In this document: piece after piece, positions 6,122 through 13,835 of the stretch
Layout of the letters: the number at the start of each line of letters is the position of its first letter
How positions within the stretch are numbered: position 1 is the stretch's first letter
Source of the DNA: a virus
IMG/VR virus record: IMGVR_UViG_3300030328_002321
Span: 21,959-85,958 of that record
DNA: 64,000 nt
Strand: one strand, 5' to 3'
Notes under the pieces: model-generated
The model's input: the letters and a program-made list of their open reading frames with translations, nothing else
What the model was told of the DNA's origin: nothing
Database searches by the model: none
Position numbers and translations under genes: made by a program

Positions 6122-6787
6122 ATGGCAAATCAATTAAACAGTGGTAGTCTTAACACTTTAAAATTAGACGAAACTTTACTATCTCATGTACAAAAAGCAG
6201 CTAATGATTCATATCAAGCTTGTTTTGTCGAGAGAATTGACCGTAATGGTACACCACCAACAGATTCAGATAATGATGAAATAGATGCATTATCTACTCT
6301 AAACTATGGTGATTCAAGATTTCAAAGAGGCAGTTTAACTTATGTGTATACAAGAATTACACCAGAGAGTATTGCTTTAATGAATATCAAGAATGCTGAC
6401 GGTTCAAACTTTGACCTTGATGCAGCTGAATTTTCAGCTAAAACTACAAAAGCAGGTAAAGTTGTACAAGCGTGTGATTTAAATATCTTAAATCCTACAA
6501 TTCAAGAATCTACTCATCCAGCAATGGGAATGAGATACAGAGTTAAGCTTGTAGAAACTCATGAGCCAACACAATGGCAGTTAGACAACAGTGCACATAA
6601 AATTAATCCTTCAACTAAAGAAGAATTAACTGTAACTGACCCAGCAACTGGTGAAGTTAAGAGAATTTATAGTGGACATAAAATGGTATTTGCTACAGCT
6701 AACCCTAAACATATGCTTATTGCACATGATAGAGTAGCAGTAACTAGTGAATCTAATGTTGTTCAAGAAGAAATGAGTATGATATAA
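6122..6787 (+). CDS. 221-residue soluble protein, unknown, probably highly expressed
   Basis: A 221-residue acidic, soluble protein with no signal peptide and no motif I recognise. It has a helical N-terminal part (KLDETLLSHVQKAANDS) and then beta-rich, Thr/Ala-rich sequence. It stands as a single-gene unit bracketed by structured elements A and B on the left and C on the right, and carries the AACCAATTAAA leader. Codon use appears comparatively rich in GCA/GCT and GGT codons. That, with the elaborate leader, hints at high expression. A ssDNA-binding, decoy or inhibitor role would be guesswork. Confidence 0.75.
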   Translation: MANQLNSGSLNTLKLDETLLSHVQKAANDSYQACFVERIDRNGTPPTDSDNDEIDALSTLNYGDSRFQRGSLTYVYTRITPESIALMNIKNADGSNFDLDAAEFSAKTTKAGKVVQACDLNILNPTIQESTHPAMGMRYRVKLVETHEPTQWQLDNSAHKINPSTKEELTVTDPATGEVKRIYSGHKMVFATANPKHMLIAHDRVAVTSESNVVQEEMSMI

Positions 6788-6814
6788 CAGATAAGGCAAT
6801 CTGTGTATTGATAT

Positions 6815-6883
6815 AAAATGAGGGAGGAAAATCTGGTTTGTACCTATAGGTGCTGTAATCTCAACCCAGTGCTCCCTTGTTTT
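6815..6883 (+). ncRNA. Structured intergenic element C
   Basis: AGGGAG (6821-6826) pairs with CTCCCT (6872-6877), extended by AAAA (6815-6818) with TTTT (6880-6883). Inside, CTGGTT (6833-6838) pairs with AACCCAG (6863-6869, one bulged C), capped by ACCTATAGGT (6842-6851), which is self-complementary. The 5' arm contains ATGAGGGAGG, alignable to the arms of A, D and G. It occupies the 118-bp gap between two plus-strand genes. Confidence 0.55.
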
Positions 6884-6905
6884 GTATTTAATTTAAAATA
6901 AGTTT

Positions 6906-7154
6906 ATGGCAAAAAGATATGATATAGAGATACCATCAGTTGTGGAAAGGACTGTGGTACACGAAGAAATTATTTTTAAAGGAAAGAAAATAATTAGAGA
7001 AAGAATTGTAAAGAAAATAAAACTACCTAAAATAATCACGAATGATTATAGTTATGAAATGTTAATGGGATTTAAGCCTGGTCTCCCAAGATATGGGAAT
7101 AAAACTACAGGAATAGAATCAGTTAGTGTCAACATAAATAATCATTCGATTTAA
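6906..7154 (+). CDS. Small basic protein, unknown
   Basis: An 82-residue basic protein with an alternating hydrophobic/charged, beta-rich N-terminal half (IPSVVERTVVHEEIIF then KGKKIIRERIVKK). The C-terminus is polar. No family is recognised. It opens a run of genes that continues without large gaps into the DNA polymerase gene, so it is probably co-transcribed with the polymerase. Confidence 0.62.
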   Translation: MAKRYDIEIPSVVERTVVHEEIIFKGKKIIRERIVKKIKLPKIITNDYSYEMLMGFKPGLPRYGNKTTGIESVSVNINNHSI

Positions 7155-7176
7155 TTTAGGATTTAAAAATTTAAAC

Positions 7177-7293
7177 ATGGAATTAGATACTACAAGAGAA
7201 ATAGTTATTAATGTAGCAGAGGTAAAATTATTATGGTTATGCTTAGGTATAATGTTAGGATATGTGCTCTGCGAAATAAAAAATAGACAATAA
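7177..7293 (+). CDS. 38-residue single-pass membrane protein
   Basis: ATG at 7177, stop 7291-7293. A short polar N-terminus (MELDTTREIVINVAEV) is followed by a hydrophobic stretch KLLWLCLGIMLGYVLC (about 17-32) and a charged tail (EIKNRQ). It is a plausible tiny transmembrane protein. Its stop overlaps the next ATG (TAATG) by one base, which supports coupled translation and hence a real gene. The function is unknown. Confidence 0.6.
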   Translation: MELDTTREIVINVAEVKLLWLCLGIMLGYVLCEIKNRQ

Positions 7294-7550
7294 TGGGACA
7301 AATGAAATGGATAGTTAGTCTTGCAGAAGATGGGAGACTAGAAGAATACATGAAAGTGTATTATGAAAATTTAGCTAATAACTGTGCTGGCTTTACATAT
7401 GATGGAAAGTTTTTAAGTATGATGAGAGCTACAGCGGTATTAAAGTTATTAAAAGAAGCTAGTTCAAAATATAATTCGTATCTTGAAGAGCGAGCTGAAC
7501 AAGAGCAAGCACAACGAATATATAATAACGAAATAGACGCAAGAAAATGA
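7293..7550 (+). CDS. Small helical protein preceding DNA polymerase
   Basis: An 85-residue, mostly helical, acidic protein starting MGQMKWIVSLAEDGRLEEYM. The C-terminal half is charged and helix-like (SYLEERAEQEQAQRIYNNE). No family is recognised. It overlaps the polymerase start by 4 bp (ATGA), a sign of translational coupling. An accessory role for the polymerase is possible but rests only on that arrangement. Confidence 0.66.
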   Translation: MGQMKWIVSLAEDGRLEEYMKVYYENLANNCAGFTYDGKFLSMMRATAVLKLLKEASSKYNSYLEERAEQEQAQRIYNNEIDARK

Positions 7551-9445
7551 TTTATTTAGTAGATGGGTCAGTAGAAACGATACCTTCTCCACATTATCAG
7601 TTGGCAACGATTGATGATGTGGTTAAGTATTGTGAGAACAAAGAAATACTTGGTGTAGACACGGAGACTGAAGGTTTTGACTTTACTTGTAAAAAGATGA
7701 TTATGTTTCAAATTGGTGACAATGAAAAACAATTTGTAATTGATACTCGTATTATAGGTATTGAACCTTTACGCCAAATACTAGAAAATAAAACAATCAC
7801 TAAAATATTTCATAACGCAAAGTTTGACTACAAATTTATTAAACGATGGTCTAATATAGATTGTGAAGGTATTTATGACACCTTTTTAACTGAGCGTGTT
7901 CTTAATTGTGGTAAAGATAAGTATGGATATGGATTGAAAGATGTATGCAAAAGATATTTGAATGTAGATTTAAATAAAGATGTGCGTAATCAGTTTATAG
8001 GACTTACAGGTCAACCATTTAAAGATGATCAAATTGTGTACGGTGCAAAAGATGTAGAATATCTTATTAAAATACGTACGCATCAACTACCTCTTATAGA
8101 TAAGTATAAACTACATAATGTAGTTGAACTTGAAAATAAAGTAGTATCCTCATTTGCAGATATAGAATACAATGGTTTAGAACTAGATGTAGAACAATGG
8201 TCAAAGTTAGAAGCTCTTAACACTGACAATGCTAATAAATTAGAACAAGATCTAGATACCATGATTAGAAATGATTACAGAGTTAAACACTTTGTATCTA
8301 AATATGTGCAAACAGATATGTTTACTCCAATTGAAGAAATTAGAGATATAGATATAAAATGGACATCACCTAAACAAGTGTTAGAAGTTTTTAAATGTCT
8401 TATTCCTAATCTTGACAATGTTAATGGTAAACAAATGTATAAATATAGATTTAAGTTTCCTCTTATTGATAAATATGTAAAATATAAGGAAGCTATGAAA
8501 TTATGTACATCTTATGGTGATGCATTCTTTAAAAATCTAGCAAGTGATAACAAAATACATACAAACTTTCATCAGATACTAGATACTGGTCGTGTAAGTA
8601 GTAGTAAGCCTAACATGCAACAGATACCTGCAGATAATATGTATAGAAATTGTTTTACAGCTCCAGATGATTGGAGTTTTGTAAGTTCTGACTACAGTTC
8701 ACAAGAATTGAATGTAATTGCATTTGGCTCTAAAGATCCTGTATGGCTAAAAGCTTTAGAACAAGAACAAGATCTACACTCAACATGTGCAGAGCTAGTT
8801 TATGGGGAAGAATGGATTAATGCAGCTGAAGACAATTGCCTTTATATGAGTAAAAAACAAAAGTGTAATTGTCCTTCACATAAAAAATTAAGAACAAATG
8901 TCAAAACTATTAATTTCGGGCTTGCTTATGGGATGGGCCCTAATAAGCTTTCTGATACTCTTAACATCAGTTTGGATGCAGCTAAAGAGCTCATCGAAAA
9001 GTATTTCCAAGCGTTCCCAGCAATCAAAGGGTTCCTAGATAAGCTAGGTAACTTTGGTAAGAAATTTGGATATATTAAAACATTTCCTCCATATAATAGG
9101 AAAAGATGGTTTAGTAATTGGTATCCAAAGATTTGGAACAATAAATCATCTATGATGGAGCTTGGTAGCATCGAGCGTGCTAGTAAGAATACACCTATAC
9201 AAGGTGCATCTGCAGATATGACTAAACTTGCACTTATACTAATGCGAGATTATATAAAAATAACTGATTGTCCTGTAAAACTAGTAATGACAGTGCACGA
9301 TCAGATAGATACTATATGTAAAAATGATTATATAGATACGTGGACAGTTAAAATGCAAGAATTGATGGAACTAGCTGCAAATCAAATAGTAACAAACAAT
9401 TTATTAAAAGCAGAAGTAACAGTTAGTAATTGTTGGGAAAAATAA
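7547..9445 (+). CDS. polA: Family A DNA polymerase with 3'-5' exonuclease
   Basis: A 632-residue replicative polymerase of the PolI/T7 family. The proofreading domain has ExoI LGVDTETEG (D38, E40), ExoII NAKFD (N90, D94) and ExoIII YGAKD (Y165, D169). The polymerase domain has the TGRVSSSKPNMQQIP block, motif A SSDYSSQEL (D382), motif B KTINFGLAYG (K453) and motif C MTVHDQID (D585). The catalytic Asp pair is intact. Motif C reads HDQ where HDE is usual. There is no N-terminal 5' nuclease; a separate FEN-type gene is at 22829. It ends a small operon, and element D's stem overlaps its stop codon. It would replicate the phage genome with the helicase, primase and SSB downstream. Confidence 0.95.
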   Translation: MIYLVDGSVETIPSPHYQLATIDDVVKYCENKEILGVDTETEGFDFTCKKMIMFQIGDNEKQFVIDTRIIGIEPLRQILENKTITKIFHNAKFDYKFIKRWSNIDCEGIYDTFLTERVLNCGKDKYGYGLKDVCKRYLNVDLNKDVRNQFIGLTGQPFKDDQIVYGAKDVEYLIKIRTHQLPLIDKYKLHNVVELENKVVSSFADIEYNGLELDVEQWSKLEALNTDNANKLEQDLDTMIRNDYRVKHFVSKYVQTDMFTPIEEIRDIDIKWTSPKQVLEVFKCLIPNLDNVNGKQMYKYRFKFPLIDKYVKYKEAMKLCTSYGDAFFKNLASDNKIHTNFHQILDTGRVSSSKPNMQQIPADNMYRNCFTAPDDWSFVSSDYSSQELNVIAFGSKDPVWLKALEQEQDLHSTCAELVYGEEWINAAEDNCLYMSKKQKCNCPSHKKLRTNVKTINFGLAYGMGPNKLSDTLNISLDAAKELIEKYFQAFPAIKGFLDKLGNFGKKFGYIKTFPPYNRKRWFSNWYPKIWNNKSSMMELGSIERASKNTPIQGASADMTKLALILMRDYIKITDCPVKLVMTVHDQIDTICKNDYIDTWTVKMQELMELAANQIVTNNLLKAEVTVSNCWEK

Positions 9446-9518
9446 GTATGAGTGAGGTCTAATTAATCGGGTGTTTAAGAGACATCCTTAATATTAAATG
9501 TTTGCCTCACTCATATTT
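9444..9518 (+). ncRNA. Structured intergenic element D (14-bp closing stem)
   Basis: TATGAGTGAGG (9447-9457) pairs perfectly with CCTCACTCATA (9505-9515). Three further pairs (AAG with TTT, one G-U) extend the stem to 9444 and 9518, so it takes in the last two bases of the polymerase stop codon. Inside, GGGTGT (9469-9474) pairs with ACATCC (9482-9487) around a 7-nt loop. Compared with element A, the arms differ but pairing is kept, as expected for a conserved RNA helix. No T tract follows. Confidence 0.62.
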
Positions 9519-9532
9519 AACAATACAAGTAA

Positions 9533-9621
9533 TTACGGCGGGACGGGCATAAAGAAAATAGAGCTGCACGAAGTGGTAACTAATTCATAACCCGTTAATA
9601 CTATTGTCCGTCCCGTGGTAA
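9533..9621 (+). ncRNA. Structured intergenic element E
   Basis: CGGGACGG (9539-9546) pairs perfectly with CCGTCCCG (9608-9615). TTAC (9533-9536) pairs with GTAA (9618-9621) across a small internal loop. This GC-rich helix stands out in very AT-rich surroundings. The enclosed 61 nt begins with GCATAAAG; element F has a similar ACGGGCATTA block later closed by GTCCG. It lies 14 bp after element D and 15 bp before the next ATG. Confidence 0.58.
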
Positions 9622-9636
9622 ATTAAATTTAAAATT

Positions 9637-9909
9637 ATGAAAGAAGAAACTAAATATTTTATAGAAGAACTAGAGCGTAGACAGCATCTAGAAGAATTAT
9701 ATAATCAAACTTATATTGAGTTTGATACTTATTTTAAAGATAGTGGTAAAATAGAAGTAAAAGCTAGAAATTATAGCTACGATGATACAAATTATAGTAA
9801 AATTGTTAAAGCTCCTGAAGAATATGTAGAGCCTCCAACACTTTTAACTATTAAAGAGGAGAATGATATGACTAAATATAAACTTAAAAAAGATAGAGTG
9901 GTATGGTAA
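9637..9909 (+). CDS. Small acidic protein, unknown
   Basis: A 90-residue acidic protein with a charged N-terminal helix (EETKYFIEELERRQHLEEL) and a Tyr-rich middle. No family is recognised. It overlaps the winged-helix gene downstream by 7 bp and so heads a three-gene set with that gene and the SF2 helicase. Two structured elements (D and E) fill the 190-bp gap before it. Confidence 0.62.
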   Translation: MKEETKYFIEELERRQHLEELYNQTYIEFDTYFKDSGKIEVKARNYSYDDTNYSKIVKAPEEYVEPPTLLTIKEENDMTKYKLKKDRVVW

Positions 9910-10166
9910 AGAAAATTAGACAGACTCAAGTAGAGTCTTTAAAAAAGACACAAAAAAATATAGGAGAAAAACAACAAACTGTTTACTCCGTAATAAAATC
10001 TAAAGGTGGGGCTACTAATAGAATGATTGCCAAGCATTTAGGATGGGACATTAATAGAGTCACAGGTAGAGTAACAGAACTTGTAAATATGGGAATGGTT
10101 ACAACTACAGGAACATTTAAAGATAAAGAAACTAATAGAACAGTTACATTATGGCAAGTGTTATGA
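9903..10166 (+). CDS. Small winged-helix DNA-binding protein
   Basis: An 87-residue protein with a basic N-terminal tail (VKKIRQTQVESLKKTQK) and a compact winged-helix domain. The first helix is around QQTVYSVIKSKGG, helix-turn-helix TNRMIAKHLGWDINRVTGRV (about 37-56), and the wing ELVNMGMVTTTG. MarR- and GntR-type domains share this layout. It is translated just before the SF2 helicase (ATGA overlap), suggesting either a regulator of this module or a DNA-binding partner of the helicase. Confidence 0.72.
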   Translation: MVKKIRQTQVESLKKTQKNIGEKQQTVYSVIKSKGGATNRMIAKHLGWDINRVTGRVTELVNMGMVTTTGTFKDKETNRTVTLWQVL

Positions 10167-11311
10167 GTAAAATAAATGCAATAAGAGATAAAGAACAAAA
10201 AGCTGCCTTAAATGCATGGGCTAAACAAAACTTTATTGGTTCTATAATTGCAGGTACAGGTTTTGGTAAGTCTAGATGTGGTGTATTAGCAGTAGAATAT
10301 GCACTTAAAGATGGAGGAAATGCTTTGATACTTGTCCCTACTGTACAATTGCAAGAACAATTTGTAGAAGAATTTGAGAAATGGGGTGTATCTACAGATA
10401 ATGTAGAAATACTTTGTTATCAAAGTGCATATAAATTAAAGCGTAAAAGTTACACTATAGTTGTATGTGATGAGATCCATTTAGGTTTATCTCCAGAATA
10501 TCGTAAATTCTTTGAAAATAATGCTTCTAAAATGCTATTGTGTATGACTGCAACTCTTCCAGAAGAGCAAGAATACAAAGATATACTTTCTAAAATGGCA
10601 CCAACAGCTTATAAAATTACATTAGATAGATGTGTAAAATTAGGATTTGTAAGTCCTTATAAGATTACTTGTATACCGGTTAAATTAACTAGCGAAGAAA
10701 AAGAAAATTATAAAAAAGTAAATAATTCTTTTGTTTATAATAAATATCAGCTGGGACAATTTGACGCTTTTAATGAGGCAAGTAGAATATTAAAAAGTAA
10801 AACTGCAACTGGTCCTCAAAAAAGAGCTGCAGTATTATTTTGGAAAGCTATTAGAGATCGTAAAGCTATTGTAGATTATGCAACAAATAAAATAAAAAAA
10901 TTTAAGAGCATTTATTATAAAAATACAGATAAGAAAATACTTGTATTTGGAGGTGCTAATGATTTTACAGATCAATTGTGTGATTCTATAGCTCCTTATG
11001 CAATGGCCTATCATTCTAAAAAGACTAAAAAACAAAGAGATGTGGCCCTTGAATTATTTAAAACAGGAGATATAAATGTACTTTGTTCAACAAAAGCTCT
11101 TAATCAAGGTTTTGATGTTCCTAATGCAAATATGGGTATAATTTGTGGTATTACAAGCAAAGCTTTATCTATGATACAGCGTGTTGGACGCCTTGTTAGA
11201 TTTCAGGAAGGCAAAATAGGGGAAATCATAATATTGTATGTTGCTGATTCTCAGGAAGAAAAGTGGTTAAAGAACGCTACAAAAACATTAAAGAATGTTG
11301 TGTGGAAATAA
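10163..11311 (+). CDS. Superfamily 2 DNA helicase (UvsW/XPB-like)
   Basis: A 382-residue helicase with the full SF2 set. Motif I is AGTGFGKS (30-37), motif II DEIH (103-106), motif III TAT (129-131), and a C-terminal RecA-like domain ends in QRVGRLVR (motif VI, about 339-346). I chose the ATG at 10163, which forms an ATGA overlap with the preceding stop; an upstream in-frame ATG (10151) would add four residues. T4 UvsW and similar phage enzymes unwind recombination intermediates, R-loops and stalled forks; a like role in recombination-coupled replication is probable. A promoter follows the stop, so this gene likely ends its transcription unit. Confidence 0.9.
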   Translation: MSKINAIRDKEQKAALNAWAKQNFIGSIIAGTGFGKSRCGVLAVEYALKDGGNALILVPTVQLQEQFVEEFEKWGVSTDNVEILCYQSAYKLKRKSYTIVVCDEIHLGLSPEYRKFFENNASKMLLCMTATLPEEQEYKDILSKMAPTAYKITLDRCVKLGFVSPYKITCIPVKLTSEEKENYKKVNNSFVYNKYQLGQFDAFNEASRILKSKTATGPQKRAAVLFWKAIRDRKAIVDYATNKIKKFKSIYYKNTDKKILVFGGANDFTDQLCDSIAPYAMAYHSKKTKKQRDVALELFKTGDINVLCSTKALNQGFDVPNANMGIICGITSKALSMIQRVGRLVRFQEGKIGEIIILYVADSQEEKWLKNATKTLKNVVWK

Positions 11312-11323
11312 TTATTTAAAATA

Positions 11324-11355
11324 TTTGTATATAATAACAGAATTTATTATATTTG
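11324..11355 (+). promoter_or_regulatory. Bacteroidetes-type promoter upstream of helicase operon
   Basis: TTTG (11324-11327), 20-nt spacer, TATATTTG (11348-11355), matching the host primary-sigma consensus. Transcription would start near 11360, giving a leader of about 45 nt before the ATG at 11408. A perfect inverted repeat, ATATAATAA (11329-11337) with TTATTATAT (11344-11352), overlaps the spacer and the -7 box and could be an operator. It is the only gap in the replication module where I find both boxes in order. Confidence 0.5.
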
Positions 11356-11407
11356 CTTTAGATTTTGAAAATAGTATAATAGAACTTTTTATAACCTTTA
11401 CTGCCAT

Positions 11408-11959
11408 ATGAATGTTGATATAGATTTTGAAGTGTTAGAGCAGACAGGAATGTCTGCAGACGATTTTCTATATCTTTATATAATACATAAGGAAAGTTAT
11501 ACTAAATTAATCAATCTTAATCTTAAACCAAATTTAGAGAAGTTACAAGAAGAAGGATATATTAAGCTAGGCGAAGCACCTGATCAACATTTTATTAGAC
11601 AAGAGTTTATAGATCTCTTTTCTTCTAATTTTGATCAGATGTTTGCTGAGCTTATAGGTACATATCCTATGAAAGTAATGACTACTGATAGAGGTATTAG
11701 AGTGTTACATGCTAAGGATCCAGATGCTAAGGCCAATGCTAAATGTAAAGCAAAGTACAAAAAGATTGTAGGAGAAAAAGTATATAAACATAGACATATA
11801 ATGAAATGTTTAGATACACAACTTACATTAGAAAAACATAATCTTGCATACATGCAAAACTTAGAAACATGGATTAATAACCATACTTGGGAAAAGTATG
11901 AAAACTTAGACGAAAATGACACAAAACAAGAAACTAACAGAATCACAAGATCCCTTTAA
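11408..11959 (+). CDS. Conserved replication-module protein, candidate helicase loader
   Basis: A 183-residue soluble protein, helical, with a DNA-binding-like N-terminal half (MSADDFLYLYIIHKE ... LEKLQEEGYIKLG resembles a winged-helix pattern). A basic central part (KANAKCKAKYKKI) and an aromatic C-terminal helix (YMQNLETWINNHTWEKY) follow. No catalytic motif is visible. It overlaps the DnaB-like helicase gene by 44 bp. Phage helicase loaders and replisome organisers commonly sit directly before the helicase, so that role is a reasonable inference, not a demonstrated one. Confidence 0.68.
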   Translation: MNVDIDFEVLEQTGMSADDFLYLYIIHKESYTKLINLNLKPNLEKLQEEGYIKLGEAPDQHFIRQEFIDLFSSNFDQMFAELIGTYPMKVMTTDRGIRVLHAKDPDAKANAKCKAKYKKIVGEKVYKHRHIMKCLDTQLTLEKHNLAYMQNLETWINNHTWEKYENLDENDTKQETNRITRSL

Positions 11960-12860
11960 GAACAAAGGGTTTAAAAGCATAAGAAAAGCAATTAGCGCAT
12001 CGCTACATCAAGTAGCAGATGGAATGAATGGTAAACGTCAAGTTTATCCTACTAAATGGACAAGACTAAATAAAAATTTATTAGGTGGTTTGCAGCCAGG
12101 TAAAATGTATGTAATAGCTGGTCGTCCAGGTGTAGGTAAATCAGCGTTTAGTAATCAATTAATTTTTGACTTATTAGATAAAAATATAGGTAAAAACCTA
12201 TTAGTATTATATTGGTCTTTTGAGATGCCGGGTTATCAGCAGATACTACGTGCAGGTTCAAAAGGTATAAATAAACAAGTAGGAGAATTATTATCTGTAG
12301 GTAAAAAATTAGAAAACGAAGCATACCAAAGATTTAAAGAAGAAGTTATGAAATATGGGAACTATCCTGTTTATTTTAACAATGTTCCAAGAGATATAGA
12401 ATTTATTAAAGAAGCTAATGTAGATATAGCTAACAGACGTCCAGACTCAGTTGTAGTTAATGTGTTTGACCACTCTCGATTAATTTTAAGTAATAGAGAT
12501 ATGGAATTACAAAAACTAAATGATGTGAGTAAAGGGTGTATGTGGATGCAAGCAAATTTAGGTTGTATTAATATATTATTATCTCAGCTTAATCGTAATA
12601 TAGAATCTGAACATAGAGCTAAAGCACAATATCAGCCTTTGTTAACAGATTTATTTGGTGGAGATAGTATTGGTCAAGATGCACATGTAGTAATGATGCT
12701 TCAACGGCCTAATGATTTGTATGGTATTACAGATAAATACTGTAATGAAGATCCAATAGGATTATTAGCTGTACATATAGAGAAGAATCGTGATGGTTTA
12801 TTAGGTATGATACCTTATCAAGCAGAAATGTCAACATTTACAATAAAAGAAAGATTATGA
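11916..12860 (+). CDS. DnaB-like replicative helicase
   Basis: A 314-residue RecA-fold ATPase matching the C-terminal domain of DnaB/T7 gp4-type helicases. Walker A is GRPGVGKS (69-76), followed by YWSFEMPG, the equivalent of the LxFSLEM segment in DnaB. A Walker B-type strand is SVVVNVFDHSRL and a glutamine sensor-like stretch is ILLSQLNR. A C-terminal HIEKNRDG corresponds to the arginine-finger region of DnaB (KxRxGxxG). There is no N-terminal DnaB domain, so primase contact must use another surface. It unwinds DNA ahead of the family A polymerase. The ATG overlaps the candidate loader and the stop overlaps the next ATG. Confidence 0.88.
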   Translation: MTQNKKLTESQDPFKNKGFKSIRKAISASLHQVADGMNGKRQVYPTKWTRLNKNLLGGLQPGKMYVIAGRPGVGKSAFSNQLIFDLLDKNIGKNLLVLYWSFEMPGYQQILRAGSKGINKQVGELLSVGKKLENEAYQRFKEEVMKYGNYPVYFNNVPRDIEFIKEANVDIANRRPDSVVVNVFDHSRLILSNRDMELQKLNDVSKGCMWMQANLGCINILLSQLNRNIESEHRAKAQYQPLLTDLFGGDSIGQDAHVVMMLQRPNDLYGITDKYCNEDPIGLLAVHIEKNRDGLLGMIPYQAEMSTFTIKERL

Positions 12861-13021
12861 TGTGGAGTAAATACTTATATGAACTATTTGTAAGAGAAAA
12901 TACAGATGAAAAATTATTAAAAAATATAGAAAAATATGAGCAAAAGAAACGGGAGGAACAAGATAAAATTAGGAGTCTTAAACGAAATAAATCAGATAGA
13001 CAAAAGAATGAAACGCTTTAA
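12857..13021 (+). CDS. 54-residue charged protein, unknown
   Basis: A 54-codon ORF beginning ATGATG at the helicase stop (ATGA overlap; either ATG may be used). It has a hydrophobic/aromatic N-terminus (WSKYLYELFV) followed by a very charged helix (KYEQKKREEQDKIRSLKR). The overlap with the helicase stop supports translation by coupling. It shares 86 bp with another small ORF in a different frame. The function is unknown. Confidence 0.5.
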   Translation: MMWSKYLYELFVRENTDEKLLKNIEKYEQKKREEQDKIRSLKRNKSDRQKNETL

Positions 13022-13097
13022 AAACGATGAAGATAAAGTTTCACAATTATTGTCTAGAAGAAATACTTTAAGATCTAAATTAAAAACTAAAAAATAA
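12936..13097 (+). CDS. 53-residue basic protein, overlapping frame
   Basis: A 53-codon ORF (MSKRNGRNKIKLGVLNEINQ at the start) in a different frame from the 12857 ORF, and rich in Lys/Arg with a helical centre. It ends 7 bp before the Sak4-like gene and fills the gap exactly. It may start internally at 13008. Either this or the 12857 ORF, or both, may be translated; overlapping dual coding would be unusual. The function is unknown. Confidence 0.45.
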   Translation: MSKRNGRNKIKLGVLNEINQIDKRMKRFKNDEDKVSQLLSRRNTLRSKLKTKK

Positions 13098-13104
13098 TAT
13101 ATAG

Positions 13105-13812
13105 ATGGAAATTATGGAATTACCAAAAGCAAAGGTTAAGGCGAGCCGTAAATCGCCTAAAAATATGATAATATATGGAGCACCTAAAATAGGTAAAACT
13201 ACTGTATTGTCAAAATTAGATAATTGTTTAATTATTGATTTGGAAGACGGATCAGACATGGTTGATGCTTTAAAAGTTAAAGCTCATAGTTTGAAAGACT
13301 TACAAGCTATTGGTTCAGCAATTATAAAAGAAGGACGACCATATAAATATATAGCTATTGACACTATTAGTAAATTAGAAGAATGGTGTGAAGGGCATGC
13401 TAAACAAATTTATATGAAAACTCCTATGGGTAAAAACTTTGATAAAAATAATCCTGGAGCATCAGTTCTATCATTGCCAAATGGCGCAGGCTACTTATAC
13501 TTAAGATTAGCATATAAAGAATGGATAGACAAACTGAATAAACTTGCGGATCACGTAATCTTAGTTGGACATCTAAAAGATAAAATGCTTGAAAAGAAAG
13601 GTAAAGAGGTTGCTGTTAAGGATCTTGATTTAACTGGAAAAATTAAGCAAATTACTTGCACTAATTCAGATGCTATTGGTTATATTTACAGGGAAGGAAC
13701 AGATACTATGATTTCTTTCGATTCCCTAGATGATATAGCTGCTGGTACTAGATGTGCACACTTAAAAGGTAAGGCCATGCCTTTAAAATGGTCAGAAATT
13801 TTTATAGACTAA
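13105..13812 (+). CDS. Sak4-like RecA-fold ATPase (AAA_24 type)
   Basis: A 235-residue single-domain ATPase with Walker A GAPKIGKT (25-32) and Walker B-like YIAIDTIS (D86). The late strand HVILVGHLKDK is typical of phage Sak4/AAA_24 proteins. Members of this family work with an SSB in single-strand annealing or strand exchange in lactococcal and other phages. Here an SSB-like gene lies close downstream (14225), in line with that pairing. The start at 13105 is the first ATG after the small ORFs; a second ATG at 13114 (codon 4) is possible. Confidence 0.83.
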   Translation: MEIMELPKAKVKASRKSPKNMIIYGAPKIGKTTVLSKLDNCLIIDLEDGSDMVDALKVKAHSLKDLQAIGSAIIKEGRPYKYIAIDTISKLEEWCEGHAKQIYMKTPMGKNFDKNNPGASVLSLPNGAGYLYLRLAYKEWIDKLNKLADHVILVGHLKDKMLEKKGKEVAVKDLDLTGKIKQITCTNSDAIGYIYREGTDTMISFDSLDDIAAGTRCAHLKGKAMPLKWSEIFID

Positions 13813-13823
13813 TTATTAATTAA

Positions 13824-13834
13824 AACCAATTTAA
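13824..13834 (+). promoter_or_regulatory. AACCAATTTAA leader motif (variant)
   Basis: A variant of the AACCAATTAAA leader ends one base before the ATG at 13836, closer to the start codon than in the other copies. Confidence 0.35.
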
Positions 13835-13835
13835 C

